Made by a program: the position numbers and the translations under genes. Positions 1 to 9,224 of a DNA stretch of 64,000 nucleotides are shown here, in pieces. The notes under the pieces were generated by a model. That model saw only the letters and a program-made list of their open reading frames with translations, was not told where the DNA came from and searched no databases. Positions within the stretch are counted from its first letter, which is position 1. The number at the start of each line of letters is the position of its first letter. Source of the stretch: Fulvivirga maritima (lineage in GTDB: Bacteria; Bacteroidota; Bacteroidia; Cytophagales; Cyclobacteriaceae); contig NZ_CP089980.1 of the NCBI RefSeq assembly GCF_021389955.1, positions 3,467,001-3,531,000 on the forward strand. The letters run 5' to 3'.

Positions 1-78
1 AGTAAAGATCGGTTAATTGAGATGTAATGTAACAGTAGGGGTGATTTATAGGTAATAATTATTACACAAAAATACATC

Positions 79-111
79 AAAGGGAGGATTTAACATATGA
101 CCTCCCTTTTT
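79..111 (+). terminator. Rho-independent terminator of an upstream gene
   Basis: A perfect 9-bp stem (79-87 with 101-109, AAAGGGAGG type) encloses a 13-nt loop and runs into a T-tract. It probably ends a gene lying left of the window and separates it from the beta-glucosidase gene at 190. No coding sequence is visible in 1-189. Confidence 0.7.
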
Positions 112-189
112 GCAACAAATAAACACCTTTCACTAGATAGATTTTCTGCATTTTTGAGAACTATTTAACTGTTAACAAATTTACAACTC

Positions 190-2379
190 ATGAATATTTT
201 TATACGATTTTCAAGGGCGGCTTTGCTATTGTGCATGGTGGCCTGTACTACTGTAGAAACTACGGAGGTATCAGAAAAGGAAGAGCCTAAAAATCCTTTG
301 ATGCTTCATGAAAAGGAGATTGATGATCTCATAAGCAAAATGACATTGGAAGAAAAAGTGGGAATGATCCACGCTAGCTCTTCTTTTACTTCTGGTGGAG
401 TAGAGCGGTTAGGTATCCCTGAACTTACCATGTCAGATGGTCCTCACGGAGTAAGACCTGAGCATGGCCGTGACTGGGCATTAGATAATGAAGGAACTGA
501 CTCTGCCAGCTATCTTCCAGCAAGCATCACTTTGGCTTCTACCTGGAATCCTGAACTAGGTTACGCCTATGGAGAGGTATTAGGTAGTGAGGCCAATAAG
601 AGAGGCAAAGATGTGATTCTTGGTCCTGGTATTAATATTATGAGAACGCCGCTTAACGGACGTAACTTCGAATACCAAGGTGAAGACCCTTATCTGGTTT
701 CTAAAATGGCTGTGGGATATATCCGCGGAGTGCAAGATCAAGGTGTTGCAGCATCTTTAAAACATTATCTTGCTAATAATCAGGAAATAAAAAGATCTTC
801 AATTAATGTGGAGATGAGCGAAAGAGCCCTTAGAGAAATCTATCTGCCTGGATTTGAAGCAGCAGTAAAAGAAGGTAATGTTTATACTGTTATGGGTTCA
901 TATAATCAGTTTAGAGGTCAATTTGCAACTCATAATGAATACCTAATTAATGATGTGTTGAAAGATGAGTGGGGTTTCAAAGGTCTTGTAATGAGTGACT
1001 GGGGAGCTGTTCATGATACTAAACAGGCATTGGAATATGGTACTGATATAGAAATGGGAACTGATCTTAATCAAATGCCTAATATTGATTACTCTAAATT
1101 TTTCATGGGAGATACTGTACTCACTTTAGTAGAAAATGGAACTATAGATGAAGCTCTTATTGATGATAAAGTTCGTCGTATCCTTAGAGTAATGTATGCT
1201 ACTCATATGTTTGACGAAAGACCAGGTGGTAGCATCAATACACCTGCCCATCAGAAAACTGCTGAAAAAGTAGCTGAAGAAGGAATTGTATTATTAAAAA
1301 ATGATGGATTCTTGCCGCTAAGCAAAGAGGTGAAGAAGATAGCCGTTATTGGTGCTAATGCAGATTACAGCATGTCAATGGGCGGAGGCAGTAGCCAGGT
1401 AAGAGCGATACATGAAATTACACCATTAAAAGGAATCAAAGCCGTGGTAGGAGATAAAGTAGAGATTACTTATGCCCCAGGTTTTGAAATATCTAAAGAA
1501 GAAGCTGTAAATGAAACTTTAGTGGCAGAAGCTGTTAAAGCAGCTGCGGAAGCTGATTATGTAGTATATGTTGGAGGCTGGAATCACGGTTTTGGAACAG
1601 ACTGGAATGCTGGACGCTATGACATGGAAGGCGTAGATAAACCCAGCTTAAAAATGCCTGTTCAGCAAGATGAATTGATCAAAAAAGTAATTGCTGCTAA
1701 CCCTAAAACAGCAGTAGTGCTAATGGGAGGTGGAGCTATGGATGTGAGCCAGTGGTTGGCTGATGTTCCTGCTATTTTGTTTGCCGGATACCCTGGGATG
1801 GAAGGAGGAACAGCATTGGCTAAAATCCTCTTCGGAGATGCTAACCCTTCAGGTAAACTTACTTTCACATTCCCTAAGTCATTAGAAGATTCTCCAGCTC
1901 ATGCTATGGGTGAGTATCCTGGTGACGCTGACACTTTAAATGTTCATTATAATGAAGGTGTGTTTGTAGGTTACAGATATAATGATACTTATAATGTGGA
2001 ACCTCAATTTGCGTTTGGTCACGGATTGTCTTATACTACTTTTGAATTGAAGGATCTTAAAATATCTAAAACAGGAAATACTTTAGTTGGTAATGTAACC
2101 GTAAGCAATACTGGTGATAAAGAAGGCGCAGAAGTAGTGCAGATTTATGTTCATGATGTAGAATCATCAGTAAAAAGACCGGTGAAAGAATTAAAGGCCT
2201 TCGAAAAAGTATCATTAAAACCTGGAGAGAGTAAAAACATCACTTTCCAACTAAATGAAGATGCTTTCAAGTATTACGATGAAGCTAAACACGGCTGGAT
2301 TTTAGAAGCAGGAGATTTTGAAATTTGGGTTGGAAGTGCTTCTGATGATATTCAATTGAAGGAAACCGTTACTATGTAA
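190..2379 (+). CDS. Glycoside hydrolase family 3 beta-glucosidase, lipoprotein
   Basis: This is a 729-residue GH3 exo-glycosidase that releases terminal non-reducing sugars, most likely beta-D-glucose, from oligosaccharides. The N-terminus is a short positively charged and hydrophobic signal ending in MVAC (Cys 19), so the protein is probably a lipoprotein facing the periplasm or cell surface. The GH3 N-terminal barrel (about residues 40-350) carries the nucleophile Asp 270 in the motif VMSDWG. The GH3 C-terminal domain (about 365-610) follows, with the usual GG-rich segments. A fibronectin-III-like C-terminal domain (about 640-720) completes the common BglX architecture and length. The ATG at 190 is the only start that supplies the signal peptide. 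It stands alone between two terminators, with no SusCD pair next to it, so the natural glycan is not indicated. GH3 enzymes also include xylosidases and N-acetylglucosaminidases; the domain order favours beta-glucosidase. Confidence 0.9.
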   Translation: MNIFIRFSRAALLLCMVACTTVETTEVSEKEEPKNPLMLHEKEIDDLISKMTLEEKVGMIHASSSFTSGGVERLGIPELTMSDGPHGVRPEHGRDWALDNEGTDSASYLPASITLASTWNPELGYAYGEVLGSEANKRGKDVILGPGINIMRTPLNGRNFEYQGEDPYLVSKMAVGYIRGVQDQGVAASLKHYLANNQEIKRSSINVEMSERALREIYLPGFEAAVKEGNVYTVMGSYNQFRGQFATHNEYLINDVLKDEWGFKGLVMSDWGAVHDTKQALEYGTDIEMGTDLNQMPNIDYSKFFMGDTVLTLVENGTIDEALIDDKVRRILRVMYATHMFDERPGGSINTPAHQKTAEKVAEEGIVLLKNDGFLPLSKEVKKIAVIGANADYSMSMGGGSSQVRAIHEITPLKGIKAVVGDKVEITYAPGFEISKEEAVNETLVAEAVKAAAEADYVVYVGGWNHGFGTDWNAGRYDMEGVDKPSLKMPVQQDELIKKVIAANPKTAVVLMGGGAMDVSQWLADVPAILFAGYPGMEGGTALAKILFGDANPSGKLTFTFPKSLEDSPAHAMGEYPGDADTLNVHYNEGVFVGYRYNDTYNVEPQFAFGHGLSYTTFELKDLKISKTGNTLVGNVTVSNTGDKEGAEVVQIYVHDVESSVKRPVKELKAFEKVSLKPGESKNITFQLNEDAFKYYDEAKHGWILEAGDFEIWVGSASDDIQLKETVTM

Positions 2380-2410
2380 CAGGATATATTTATAAATAAT
2401 TGAAAAATAG

Positions 2411-2449
2411 AAAAGAGGTCATAACTCGCGAGAGTATGACCTCTTTTTT
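2411..2449. terminator. Bidirectional terminator between convergent genes
   Basis: A 13-bp stem (2411-2423 with 2435-2447, core GAGGTCATA/TATGACCTC) has A-residues on the left and T-residues on the right, so it can end transcription from both the GH3 gene and the convergent lipoprotein gene. The short loop itself contains the palindrome CTCGCGAG. Confidence 0.85.
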
Positions 2450-2460
2450 ATATCTAAAGA

Positions 2461-2910
2461 TTATAGATTTGTAATTGTGTATCTATTTCCATCTTTTACT
2501 ACTCTTAAGTAATCTACTACCGCACCTTTATCACTGGATAAAAAGTAGCTCTCATATAGCATATTTTCGTTAGCATCTATTCCATTTAAGTAAAGAGAGT
2601 AATCCACTCGGTCTTTGGAATTATAAAGTTCTACTTTAATTGTATAAGCACCATCGCCATAGTAGCTTAAAATGGAAACATCTTCAAAGCCATACCCTGC
2701 TGAACTAGCGATTTCCTCAGTACCTTTATAGAGATATAATTCTAGATCAGCGTCTTCAAGAGACTGGGCTGATGATCCTCCTGTAGACCATTCAAGATCG
2801 ATAATAATGCCTTCAGAATTTTCAATTACATTATCCGGTAATTTATCTTCTGATTCACCACATGAAATCAGGATTAAAAAAGAAAGTGTTAGTAAAGAAA
2901 AATACTTCAT
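2461..2910 (-). CDS. Small lipoprotein of unknown function
   Basis: A 149-residue protein with a clear lipoprotein signal: MKYFSLL, a hydrophobic core, then LISC with the acylated Cys at residue 17. After a short acidic linker the rest looks like one all-beta domain (alternating hydrophobic residues, a GAYTIKVELYNSKD stretch around 88-101), reminiscent of small jelly-roll or pre-peptidase-like domains, but no family motif is decisive. It reads minus, shares the terminator at 2411-2449 with the GH3 gene, and starts at an ATG 60 nt from the end of the next minus-strand gene. The sequence gives no function beyond membrane anchoring. Confidence 0.7.
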   Translation of the reverse strand: MKYFSLLTLSFLILISCGESEDKLPDNVIENSEGIIIDLEWSTGGSSAQSLEDADLELYLYKGTEEIASSAGYGFEDVSILSYYGDGAYTIKVELYNSKDRVDYSLYLNGIDANENMLYESYFLSSDKGAVVDYLRVVKDGNRYTITNL

Positions 2911-2969
2911 AGTTTATGATTGTTATTAATGAAAAAATGTGGTTTAGGTGACGTTAACTTTAGATTATA

Positions 2970-4016
2970 CTAGATAGAGTCGGGGATTCTACCTTCGTTA
3001 GCTGAAAATCTTTTCTTTCTTCCGATTAAAAAGTTTTCGTTATAGTTATCAATGGCTCTTTTGTTAATTCTTTCCTCAGCTATTTGTTTAACCTCTTCAG
3101 CCTTTTCAAAGTTAGACATCATAGTGTATGCGAGAAATATGTTATTATAAATAGCTTCAGTAACCTTTTTATTAATCCTTGTTTTCTTGTCTTCTAAATC
3201 ACTTTCATTAAGTGCATTTTGCCAAATTGCAATTGCTTCCAGCATTGATTGATTAAAATCGGTACTAAATACAATGTCATTTTCTGATATTTTATCTAAA
3301 GCAATTTTGGCTTTAGCCCAAGCTTCATCTAAATCATTGTATTCAAATTTTTTGAATTTTTTAACAGTTAGAAATTCACTGTATAAATTATTCTTTCGGT
3401 ATGAAAATTTCTCAGCTAATGTAGCTTTCATATCGTCCACATTTTGTTGAAAAAGTGAAGAACGAAGTTTTGCTTGTACTGATTTGTAATTGTCACTCCA
3501 CCAACCACGTAAAGCAGATGAGCTTCTGTATTCACTACTTCTATAGGAGCTCATACCATCAGAACCTTTAGCGAATTTGGAGTAAAAAGGCTCCATTTCA
3601 CCAGGTAATTTCACTTCAAAATAAAGAGGGTATTTATATCCGAATGTTAGATAGTGATAGGTCACAGAAATTTCTTTATCGTCTCTTTTTTCTGTTTTTG
3701 TGATAGTTTCAAACTTCACTTCGCTTTTATAATATGGCTCAAGGCGAACTAGTAATTCAAGACCCTCATCATTTGTTTTTTCTAAATGATCAATTTTGGC
3801 AGAATTTTGAATAGAATTCATAGTGTGAGTTTTACTGTCTCCACTATATAAATATGCAATATCTGTATTTACCCAATATTTAGTAATACCTTCAGGAAGT
3901 GGCTTAAGAGGAAGTTGGGTATAGACCACTTTTGTCTTTTGCTTATCGAGGTTCTGCGCTATCGAAAAGCTTGCGGTAAGGCAAATCGCTAAAATAGTAT
4001 TAATTAAAGATCTCAT
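2970..4016 (-). CDS. Exported protein of unknown function
   Basis: A 348-residue protein with a classical signal peptide (MRSLINTILA, hydrophobic core, cleavage after about SIAQ at residue 21). The mature part is Lys/Glu-rich, with a beta-rich first half (about 30-150, ending near LYFEVKLPGEM) and a probably helical second half containing many aromatic and charged residues (about 200-330). There is no lipobox and no type IX sorting domain, so it is probably periplasmic. I do not recognise the family. It reads in the same direction as the small lipoprotein downstream of it (59-nt gap), so the two may be co-transcribed. Upstream lies about 250 bp without a gene, then the insertion sequence at 4271. 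Confidence 0.65.
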   Translation of the reverse strand: MRSLINTILAICLTASFSIAQNLDKQKTKVVYTQLPLKPLPEGITKYWVNTDIAYLYSGDSKTHTMNSIQNSAKIDHLEKTNDEGLELLVRLEPYYKSEVKFETITKTEKRDDKEISVTYHYLTFGYKYPLYFEVKLPGEMEPFYSKFAKGSDGMSSYRSSEYRSSSALRGWWSDNYKSVQAKLRSSLFQQNVDDMKATLAEKFSYRKNNLYSEFLTVKKFKKFEYNDLDEAWAKAKIALDKISENDIVFSTDFNQSMLEAIAIWQNALNESDLEDKKTRINKKVTEAIYNNIFLAYTMMSNFEKAEEVKQIAEERINKRAIDNYNENFLIGRKKRFSANEGRIPDSI

Positions 4017-4270
4017 GTTAAAAAAAGTATTGGTTTGTCTATAAAGTAAAAAGTATATGTTTGAAAATATTCTCGGTTTAATATTTTATTAATCGAGATT
4101 TTATCCTGTATACTCAATAGAAAGTAACCCCTAGGCAAAGTATGTTATAAAAACAAATCGGTAGTAAATGTGAAAAAGGGACTACTAAAGCTTAAGAAAG
4201 GTGCCAAAAACTGATTGTTTTTGTATATAATAGGGTTGTAATTTGTATTATAATCAGTTGAAATATAATT

Positions 4271-4281
4271 AGGCCTCCCTT
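4271..4281 (+). repeat. IS left terminal inverted repeat
   Basis: The sequence AGGCCTCCCTT pairs with the right end at 5957-5967, identical in 10 of 11 positions (outer base differs). The target duplication TAATT sits immediately to its left at 4266-4270. Confidence 0.75.
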
Positions 4282-4310
4282 GATAATTGCATAAATCAAA
4301 ACAAGATATA

Positions 4311-4341
4311 AAAGCTGGACTGATTAAGTCCAGCTTTTTTT
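4311..4341. terminator. Terminator hairpin inside the IS left end
   Basis: A 10-bp stem AAAGCTGGAC (4311-4320) pairs with GTCCAGCTTT (4329-4338), with a short loop and a run of T. It lies downstream of the transposase gene on the minus strand and faces incoming plus-strand transcription. It is inside the element, so it travels with it. Confidence 0.7.
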
Positions 4342-4478
4342 GTTATAAATCTGAACACCTTCCGCTTTAGCGTCTTCGAAAAGTGCAAAATCGTGAGTGG
4401 TTTTATTAATAAATCTGAAGGAATATCGATTTAGAATAGTATAGACACACCGATCCCTAAGGCTTTTCTGATTTAGGT

Positions 4479-5816
4479 TTAGGCGGCCTGAAGTAGTGGT
4501 ATGTTTTCTGATTTCTTTTTGCTCATCTTAACAGCATTGGCCATCATAACGGCAAAGAATACATGTATCATTTCTCGTTTTTCTCCCTTAACCTTGATTT
4601 TATTCAGGCCGTAAGCCGTTTTATGGGTACCAAAACTTCCCTCCATCACGGTTGCTCTCTGGTTAGAGATGAGGCTTCTGAGTTTGCTTTCCTCAGGTTT
4701 GTTTATCTTGGGGCCTTTCTTTGGAAAGCAAGTGAACACTTTCCTTACTGTTAAATACTTTCTGTTGGCATTAGTGGCATAAATGCGATCTGCCCCCAGC
4801 TGATGAAGGGAGCCAAATATCGATCTATGTTTTAAACTACTTATTTTTAGTCTGGTACTTTCATTGAATGCCCTGAACTCCATGGCATCAATAAAGCAGA
4901 TGCCGTCAACCTGAAGCATGTGGGTTTTCATTCCAAACTCAACCCTTTTAGTTTCTTTGCCTCGTACGATAGGCCTGACATAAGGTCTGGGAAGCGATAC
5001 TATCCTGTTTTTCAATTCTTTAGCTGGATGATGCTGCAAGAATTGCTGTTGCCCAAGTACCTTCTGTATTGTTTTTAGGTATGCTCGCTCTTGAAAGTGA
5101 AGCTGTATTTGTGGGTTTTCATTGAGTAAGTACTGCAGCTGTCCAAGCCCTTTGGACAGTAGATATATCAATGCCTTTTTACGCTTGCGTCCAGCTTTGT
5201 ATGTCTTTTTTCGACTACGATCGTAAGACATCTGCTTGCGTTTTTGATCTATATATTTGGAGCGAGGCCGTTTTACACCTAATATTTTACTCCATCTGTA
5301 AAGCTGTTTTTCAAACACCCATTGACAGCTTTCCCAAAGTAGTTTTACATCGGTAGGAAAACGAATATAACTTTCATAGCAAGTGGCATCCATTAAGAGA
5401 ACATGCGTATTATTCATATCTCTTTTCCAATGATGAATGAGTACTTCCTGAAGTTGTTGCCAATCAGTATTATCAGCCATATACGTCCTGATTCTACTTA
5501 AAATGGCCTTATCCTTAATTCTTTGGTTATCATCCAACAATTTATTGCAAAAAAGCTGAAGGCTCCAGTCCGTATTAAATCGTTCTATTAACTTCTCGTC
5601 ACTCAGGTTTAAATAAGATTTTAGAAACATTAGACCAAACATGCCTTGGGCCGAAAACCAGCGGGGTGCGCCTGGGCCTCTATTTTCCTTTGGCAAACAT
5701 TCTGAAAGTTGACTCCAAGGAATAGTATTATAAACTTTCCCCAAGGTGCTATTCTTGAATAAGTACCATTTTGGAGTTAAGTAATCTTGCGGTTGGAAAA
5801 GCTCTTGATCTCTCAT
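4479..5816 (-). CDS. DDE transposase
   Basis: A 445-residue transposase that catalyses movement of the surrounding element. The N-terminal part (about 15-130) has the InsH/DUF772 style (a GLMFLKSYLNLSDEKLIERF-like helix region). The catalytic RNase-H-like domain begins with Asp 143 in LLMDATCYES, followed by YIRFPTDVKLL, which is typical of IS5/ISNCY-type enzymes. A very basic linker (about 180-215) comes next. The second acidic residue is probably in the GADRIYATNANRKYL region (about 343), and the Glu in TVMEGSFGTHK is near 393. The frame is uninterrupted and both terminal repeats are present, so the enzyme may be active. The ATG at 5816 is the only start that keeps the conserved N-terminus. 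No frameshift signal is seen. Confidence 0.88.
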   Translation of the reverse strand: MRDQELFQPQDYLTPKWYLFKNSTLGKVYNTIPWSQLSECLPKENRGPGAPRWFSAQGMFGLMFLKSYLNLSDEKLIERFNTDWSLQLFCNKLLDDNQRIKDKAILSRIRTYMADNTDWQQLQEVLIHHWKRDMNNTHVLLMDATCYESYIRFPTDVKLLWESCQWVFEKQLYRWSKILGVKRPRSKYIDQKRKQMSYDRSRKKTYKAGRKRKKALIYLLSKGLGQLQYLLNENPQIQLHFQERAYLKTIQKVLGQQQFLQHHPAKELKNRIVSLPRPYVRPIVRGKETKRVEFGMKTHMLQVDGICFIDAMEFRAFNESTRLKISSLKHRSIFGSLHQLGADRIYATNANRKYLTVRKVFTCFPKKGPKINKPEESKLRSLISNQRATVMEGSFGTHKTAYGLNKIKVKGEKREMIHVFFAVMMANAVKMSKKKSENIPLLQAA

Positions 5817-5862
5817 ATATTACAGTGTTAATTGTGATTAGGCACTACAATTTAACAAATCA

Positions 5863-5904
5863 AAAACCCCGAAAAAAGCTTTATATAGCTAATTTCGGGG
5901 TTTT
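5863..5904. terminator. Terminator hairpin inside the IS right end
   Basis: A perfect 12-bp stem, AAAACCCCGAAA (5863-5874) with TTTCGGGGTTTT (5893-5904), has a further AGCT/AGCT pairing in the loop. It lies about 50 bp upstream of the transposase start, so it should stop read-through from the rhodanese operon into the transposase. Confidence 0.75.
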
Positions 5905-5956
5905 ATTTTATGCTTTAATACTGATAAGAAACTGTATTTCAGTGTTTTTTATTTAA

Positions 5957-5967
5957 AAGGGAGGCCC
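5957..5967 (-). repeat. IS right terminal inverted repeat
   Basis: This is the inverted copy of the left end, followed on the right by the second TAATT (5968-5972). From here to the rhodanese gene (5973-6107) I see no gene or clear signal. Confidence 0.75.
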
Positions 5968-6107
5968 TAATTAATTATAATATTTCTTATAGGTGTGATT
6001 TTTTCAATTTTTTTTAAAATTTCAAGACTTAAAACAGGTGGTGTATGGTTAAATATAACCGCTATTAAGCTTCTTCGTTCATATTAATCAATAGGTTATA
6101 GTTGACC

Positions 6108-6410
6108 TTATAATTGATTTAGTAAAATGGCCTTTAGCCCGCCTTTAATGCTGCTTACGCGAGTGTAACCTTGTTGGGTAAGGTATTTGGCTGCTTGCCT
6201 GCTTCGGCGCCCAGATTCGCAGTGTACGAATATTTCATGATTTTTGTTGCTGGGCAGTTTGTTTAAGTATTGTGGAAGCTCACCTAATGGATAATTAGCT
6301 ACTCCGATATTATTTTCATCATATTCCCAGCATTCTCTTACGTCAATTATCAGAATGCTGCTGTCATTTTTCACTCTTTCCCTATATTCCGTTACCTCTA
6401 TTTCTCTCAT
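6108..6410 (-). CDS. Rhodanese-like single-domain protein
   Basis: A 100-residue, cytoplasmic, single rhodanese domain. The active-site loop is HCESGRRS with catalytic Cys 64, which in this family carries a persulfide and transfers sulfur to thiol acceptors or cyanide. The CH2A-type motif IIDVREC(W)EY is at 21-30, and the C-terminal KGGLKA end is also typical. The length matches GlpE/PspE-like small rhodaneses. Its ATG overlaps the stop of the preceding gene (6407) in an ATGA arrangement, so translation is probably coupled. The physiological acceptor is unknown. Two genes of iron-sulfur assembly (mrp and nfu-like) lie upstream in the same gene string, which is suggestive but weak context. Confidence 0.88.
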   Translation of the reverse strand: MREIEVTEYRERVKNDSSILIIDVRECWEYDENNIGVANYPLGELPQYLNKLPSNKNHEIFVHCESGRRSRQAAKYLTQQGYTRVSSIKGGLKAILLNQL

Positions 6411-8353
6411 TGAGCTTGTTTAAAAATTTTGATGGATTGCGTCTTGTTTTGTGAATGGAGTTGTAAGATATAAATGCCAGTTGGCAAGTGTTTAATATTT
6501 AAAATATGGCGTTCATTTGAAATTTCTTGTAACTCATATTGCTGACTAACCCCTCTTAGATCTGTTAAGTGGATCTCTTGATAGCTTCCTTCTAGAATAT
6601 ATTCACCATTAGATGGGTTGGGGTAAACTTTAAGATTTTGAATATTTGGGTTTTCTACACCTACTGTAGTGCCCTCAAATTCACCGAAAACTGGCCTAAT
6701 CATTAAGCTGCCAGAGACCAAGCTATTTTGCTGCCAGGTACCATCCAGATTATAAAATATTTTGTCACCAGTATCTGTGTTTCTATCTAAGCCTACTCCT
6801 AATTGTCCGTTAGAGTTTTGTAAGTAGCCAACATAAAAAGTGCCTGATACATCTACTTCAGTCCCTAAACTATATCTGATAAATTGATTTCTTCCTGTAT
6901 TACTAATAGACTGAGATGTGCGAGCTCTCAGGGTGCCAGGCTGTCCGTTATTGTCATCCCAAACGCATAGGAAGATGCTTCTACCTGTAGGAGATGTTCC
7001 TAGGTAGGGGAAGTATATGTCTATGGCTGTAATATTATCACTTAATGATTCAGGCATGGTAAACTGATAAGCCAGAAAGTCACCAGAAAAGTTGAGTCCA
7101 GCTCCAGCTTCAGCTTGTCCATCATCATATGCATAGTAATCTTTTAATGCCAGTCTAACCTGAGTGGTATCGTTGTTTCTAAAATCAATAGGAGCAAAAA
7201 CTTCTGGCACATAATCTCCCACTACATCCTGGCCGGAGGTCAGGTTATCTGAAGCATTGATTACCAGCTTTAGGTCAAGAAAAACTGAATCCATTGAAGT
7301 ATCAATATCTCCATCGTTTAATTGAAGTTCGCTAACGGGTGCTGTAATAGATACTGTTTCTTGTGGATATAAAATACTGTTGGTGATATCGCTGCTGTTG
7401 TCAAACTGGGTAGTGGTGCTGGCCGAGTCTGTATAACTGACTACATCCAGGTATAGCTCATATATATAAGGCTGTCTTCTCGGCAGGTTGTCTACATCTA
7501 TATCTTCTGGATTATCTAAATTGTAAAGAGAAAAATTTATATCTGAGAAGTAATCATAGGAAAAATGATCAATGGGCACAGCCTGATAATCTCCCATGAG
7601 CGAATAGGGCTGCATACTTATAGAGCGATCAGGGTAGCTGGTATCTTCAGCATTGAGACTACGCCCTTCATTCATGTATACATAGTCAATATTCCAGATA
7701 TCAAATATTCCAGATTGGCGTCCATAAGCGGCAAATTGAAATTGAAATTGATCATGAAAATATTCTTCTAGGTCAACTTGTAAAACCACTTGATGAAATG
7801 ATAAGCTATCTCTGGTTAACTCTTCACCCAGAGGCCATACTGTATTCCATATACCATCTGCATCTTTGAAGGCTAAACTTAGCCCATCATTTTCTTCTGG
7901 AGCCTCACCATATCCTGCATATTGATAGTAGAAGCTGAGATAGACATTGTCAGCGACGGTAAGCTCACTTAGTTCTATAGGTTTACTTGTCAGCGAATCA
8001 GTAATGCCTGTGCTAGTTGGGCTATTGACATACGGTGCTCCTGAGCTGTTTAATCCATCAAAGGTGGCTACGCCAATGCTTGGAGGATTTACGCCCATAC
8101 CGTTATTAATAAACACACCATTAGTAGACCATAAGCTGTCTGACGGTGAATTGTCAGAAAAGGAGAAGTCATCCCAAAAAGGCAGGCTCAGCGGGGTTTC
8201 ATCCTGTTGCCGAGCTGTAGAATTAGTTTTTTTACCTACGCTAGTATTTTGGGAATCAGGTATAGGGAAATATGATATTTGTGCACGCACTGTTTGGTAA
8301 CATGCAGTTACTAAAAATAATAGACATATCACCTTACCTGAAATCTTAAACAT
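6407..8353 (-). CDS. Secreted protein with type IX secretion sorting domain
   Basis: A 648-residue exported protein. The signal peptide covers residues 1 to about 25 (ending TVRAQ). The body is beta-rich and resembles the jelly-roll/MAM-like surface modules common in Cytophagales (for example LPFWDDFSF near 55). The last 75 residues form a type IX (Por) sorting domain, recognisable by VYPNPSNGEY near 576, a GIYILQL segment and a lysine-rich end. The protein should therefore cross the outer membrane by the T9SS and be anchored or released. No catalytic motif was found, so a structural or adhesive role is a guess. It sits 3 nt from the PASTA gene upstream and overlaps the rhodanese start, so it is in one transcription unit. 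Confidence 0.85.
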   Translation of the reverse strand: MFKISGKVICLLFLVTACYQTVRAQISYFPIPDSQNTSVGKKTNSTARQQDETPLSLPFWDDFSFSDNSPSDSLWSTNGVFINNGMGVNPPSIGVATFDGLNSSGAPYVNSPTSTGITDSLTSKPIELSELTVADNVYLSFYYQYAGYGEAPEENDGLSLAFKDADGIWNTVWPLGEELTRDSLSFHQVVLQVDLEEYFHDQFQFQFAAYGRQSGIFDIWNIDYVYMNEGRSLNAEDTSYPDRSISMQPYSLMGDYQAVPIDHFSYDYFSDINFSLYNLDNPEDIDVDNLPRRQPYIYELYLDVVSYTDSASTTTQFDNSSDITNSILYPQETVSITAPVSELQLNDGDIDTSMDSVFLDLKLVINASDNLTSGQDVVGDYVPEVFAPIDFRNNDTTQVRLALKDYYAYDDGQAEAGAGLNFSGDFLAYQFTMPESLSDNITAIDIYFPYLGTSPTGRSIFLCVWDDNNGQPGTLRARTSQSISNTGRNQFIRYSLGTEVDVSGTFYVGYLQNSNGQLGVGLDRNTDTGDKIFYNLDGTWQQNSLVSGSLMIRPVFGEFEGTTVGVENPNIQNLKVYPNPSNGEYILEGSYQEIHLTDLRGVSQQYELQEISNERHILNIKHLPTGIYILQLHSQNKTQSIKIFKQAQ

Positions 8354-8356
8354 ACT

Positions 8357-9148
8357 TTATGGGTTAGTTTCAGTCATTTCTTCTTCAATCGTTTTTTCTG
8401 CAGGAGATATCCAGATATCTATCTCGTCACCTACATTTACTTGAGTACCTTCTAATGGCTCTTGTTTAGTTACTATGGCTTTCATACCAGTTGTATCTCC
8501 TTCTAGTGCTACCAAACCTATTTTTAGGTTAGATCCTAGTATTACGAATCTTGCATCTTCCAGTTCGCTGCCTACTATGTTAGGTGCTTTAAACATAGAC
8601 GTACCAGAACCGTTACCTACAATAAGATCTATTACTGATCCTTTCGGTATTCTGTCTTCTTTTTCAACCTTCTTGCCTTTCATTTGCATATCCAGGACCA
8701 GGTTGTGAAATTGACTCGGTTGGTATATTATTTCGCCTCTTTTTAGCTCATTACTTTTAAGTACTGCTTCTGCATTGAGTAACGATCTGTCTACCAAATC
8801 AGGAACAGGCACAGTAGGAGGGCTTACTCTGTTTATAGAGATAAATATTTTTCTGTTTTCTTTTACCTTGCTGCCCGGCTTAGGGTATTGCTTTACAATG
8901 GCGAGAGGAGGGTAATCTTCTGAAAAGGTGGAGTCATTTACCTCGTACCTTAAGTTTCTTTTTGTTAAAAAATCATCTATTTCATCCATATTTATACCGT
9001 CCAGGTTAGGCACGGTGATAGATTCGCCATGATTAGTGTAACTAGGCAGGTACACATAAAAGAAAACCAGAGCGCTACCCAAAAGCAGGATAGCTACAAT
9101 TACAAGATGAATTAAAAAATCCTTTAATGATTTTTGTTGTACTTTCAT
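8357..9148 (-). CDS. Membrane-anchored PASTA-domain protein
   Basis: A 263-residue protein with one N-terminal transmembrane helix (about 11-33) and three PASTA repeats outside the membrane (about 43-107, 111-178 and 185-252). Each repeat begins with a V-P-L or A-P-N type motif and ends in a VDLxxS-like strand. PASTA domains bind muropeptides or unlinked peptidoglycan. In Gram-positive bacteria they are attached to PknB kinases or class A PBPs, but here there is no kinase or transpeptidase part. The gene directly follows ddl (76-nt gap), an arrangement I associate with Bacteroidota, and this supports a role in cell-wall assembly or sensing. The C-terminus is an acidic tail. Confidence 0.87.
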   Translation of the reverse strand: MKVQQKSLKDFLIHLVIVAILLLGSALVFFYVYLPSYTNHGESITVPNLDGINMDEIDDFLTKRNLRYEVNDSTFSEDYPPLAIVKQYPKPGSKVKENRKIFISINRVSPPTVPVPDLVDRSLLNAEAVLKSNELKRGEIIYQPSQFHNLVLDMQMKGKKVEKEDRIPKGSVIDLIVGNGSGTSMFKAPNIVGSELEDARFVILGSNLKIGLVALEGDTTGMKAIVTKQEPLEGTQVNVGDEIDIWISPAEKTIEEEMTETNP

Positions 9149-9224
9149 TCTAGACTTATGAGTATACTAAACGTTCAAACTTAATCAATTCTTATAAAGA
9201 GATAAAATTAAATTTTATCGATAG

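Larger units (their letters stand above)
4271..5967 (-). mobile_element. Complete insertion sequence (IS5/ISNCY-like, DUF772-type transposase)
   Basis: A self-contained element of about 1.7 kb. The ends carry inverted repeats: GGCCTCCCTT at 4272-4281 matches the reverse complement of 5957-5966, and the outermost base pair (4271/5967) is a mismatch. The 5-mer TAATT lies directly outside both ends (4266-4270 and 5968-5972) and is read as the target-site duplication. The single transposase gene (4479-5816) is intact. A strong hairpin terminator lies just inside each end (4311-4341 and 5863-5904), which should keep host transcription out of the transposase gene. The insertion is in non-coding DNA between two minus-strand genes. 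Family assignment rests on protein style only and is uncertain. Confidence 0.82.

Noticed and set aside
4563-5956. Short plus-strand ORFs inside the insertion sequence
   Set aside because: All are shadows of the intact transposase frame or run over the terminator hairpin and IS end. None has a recognisable motif.
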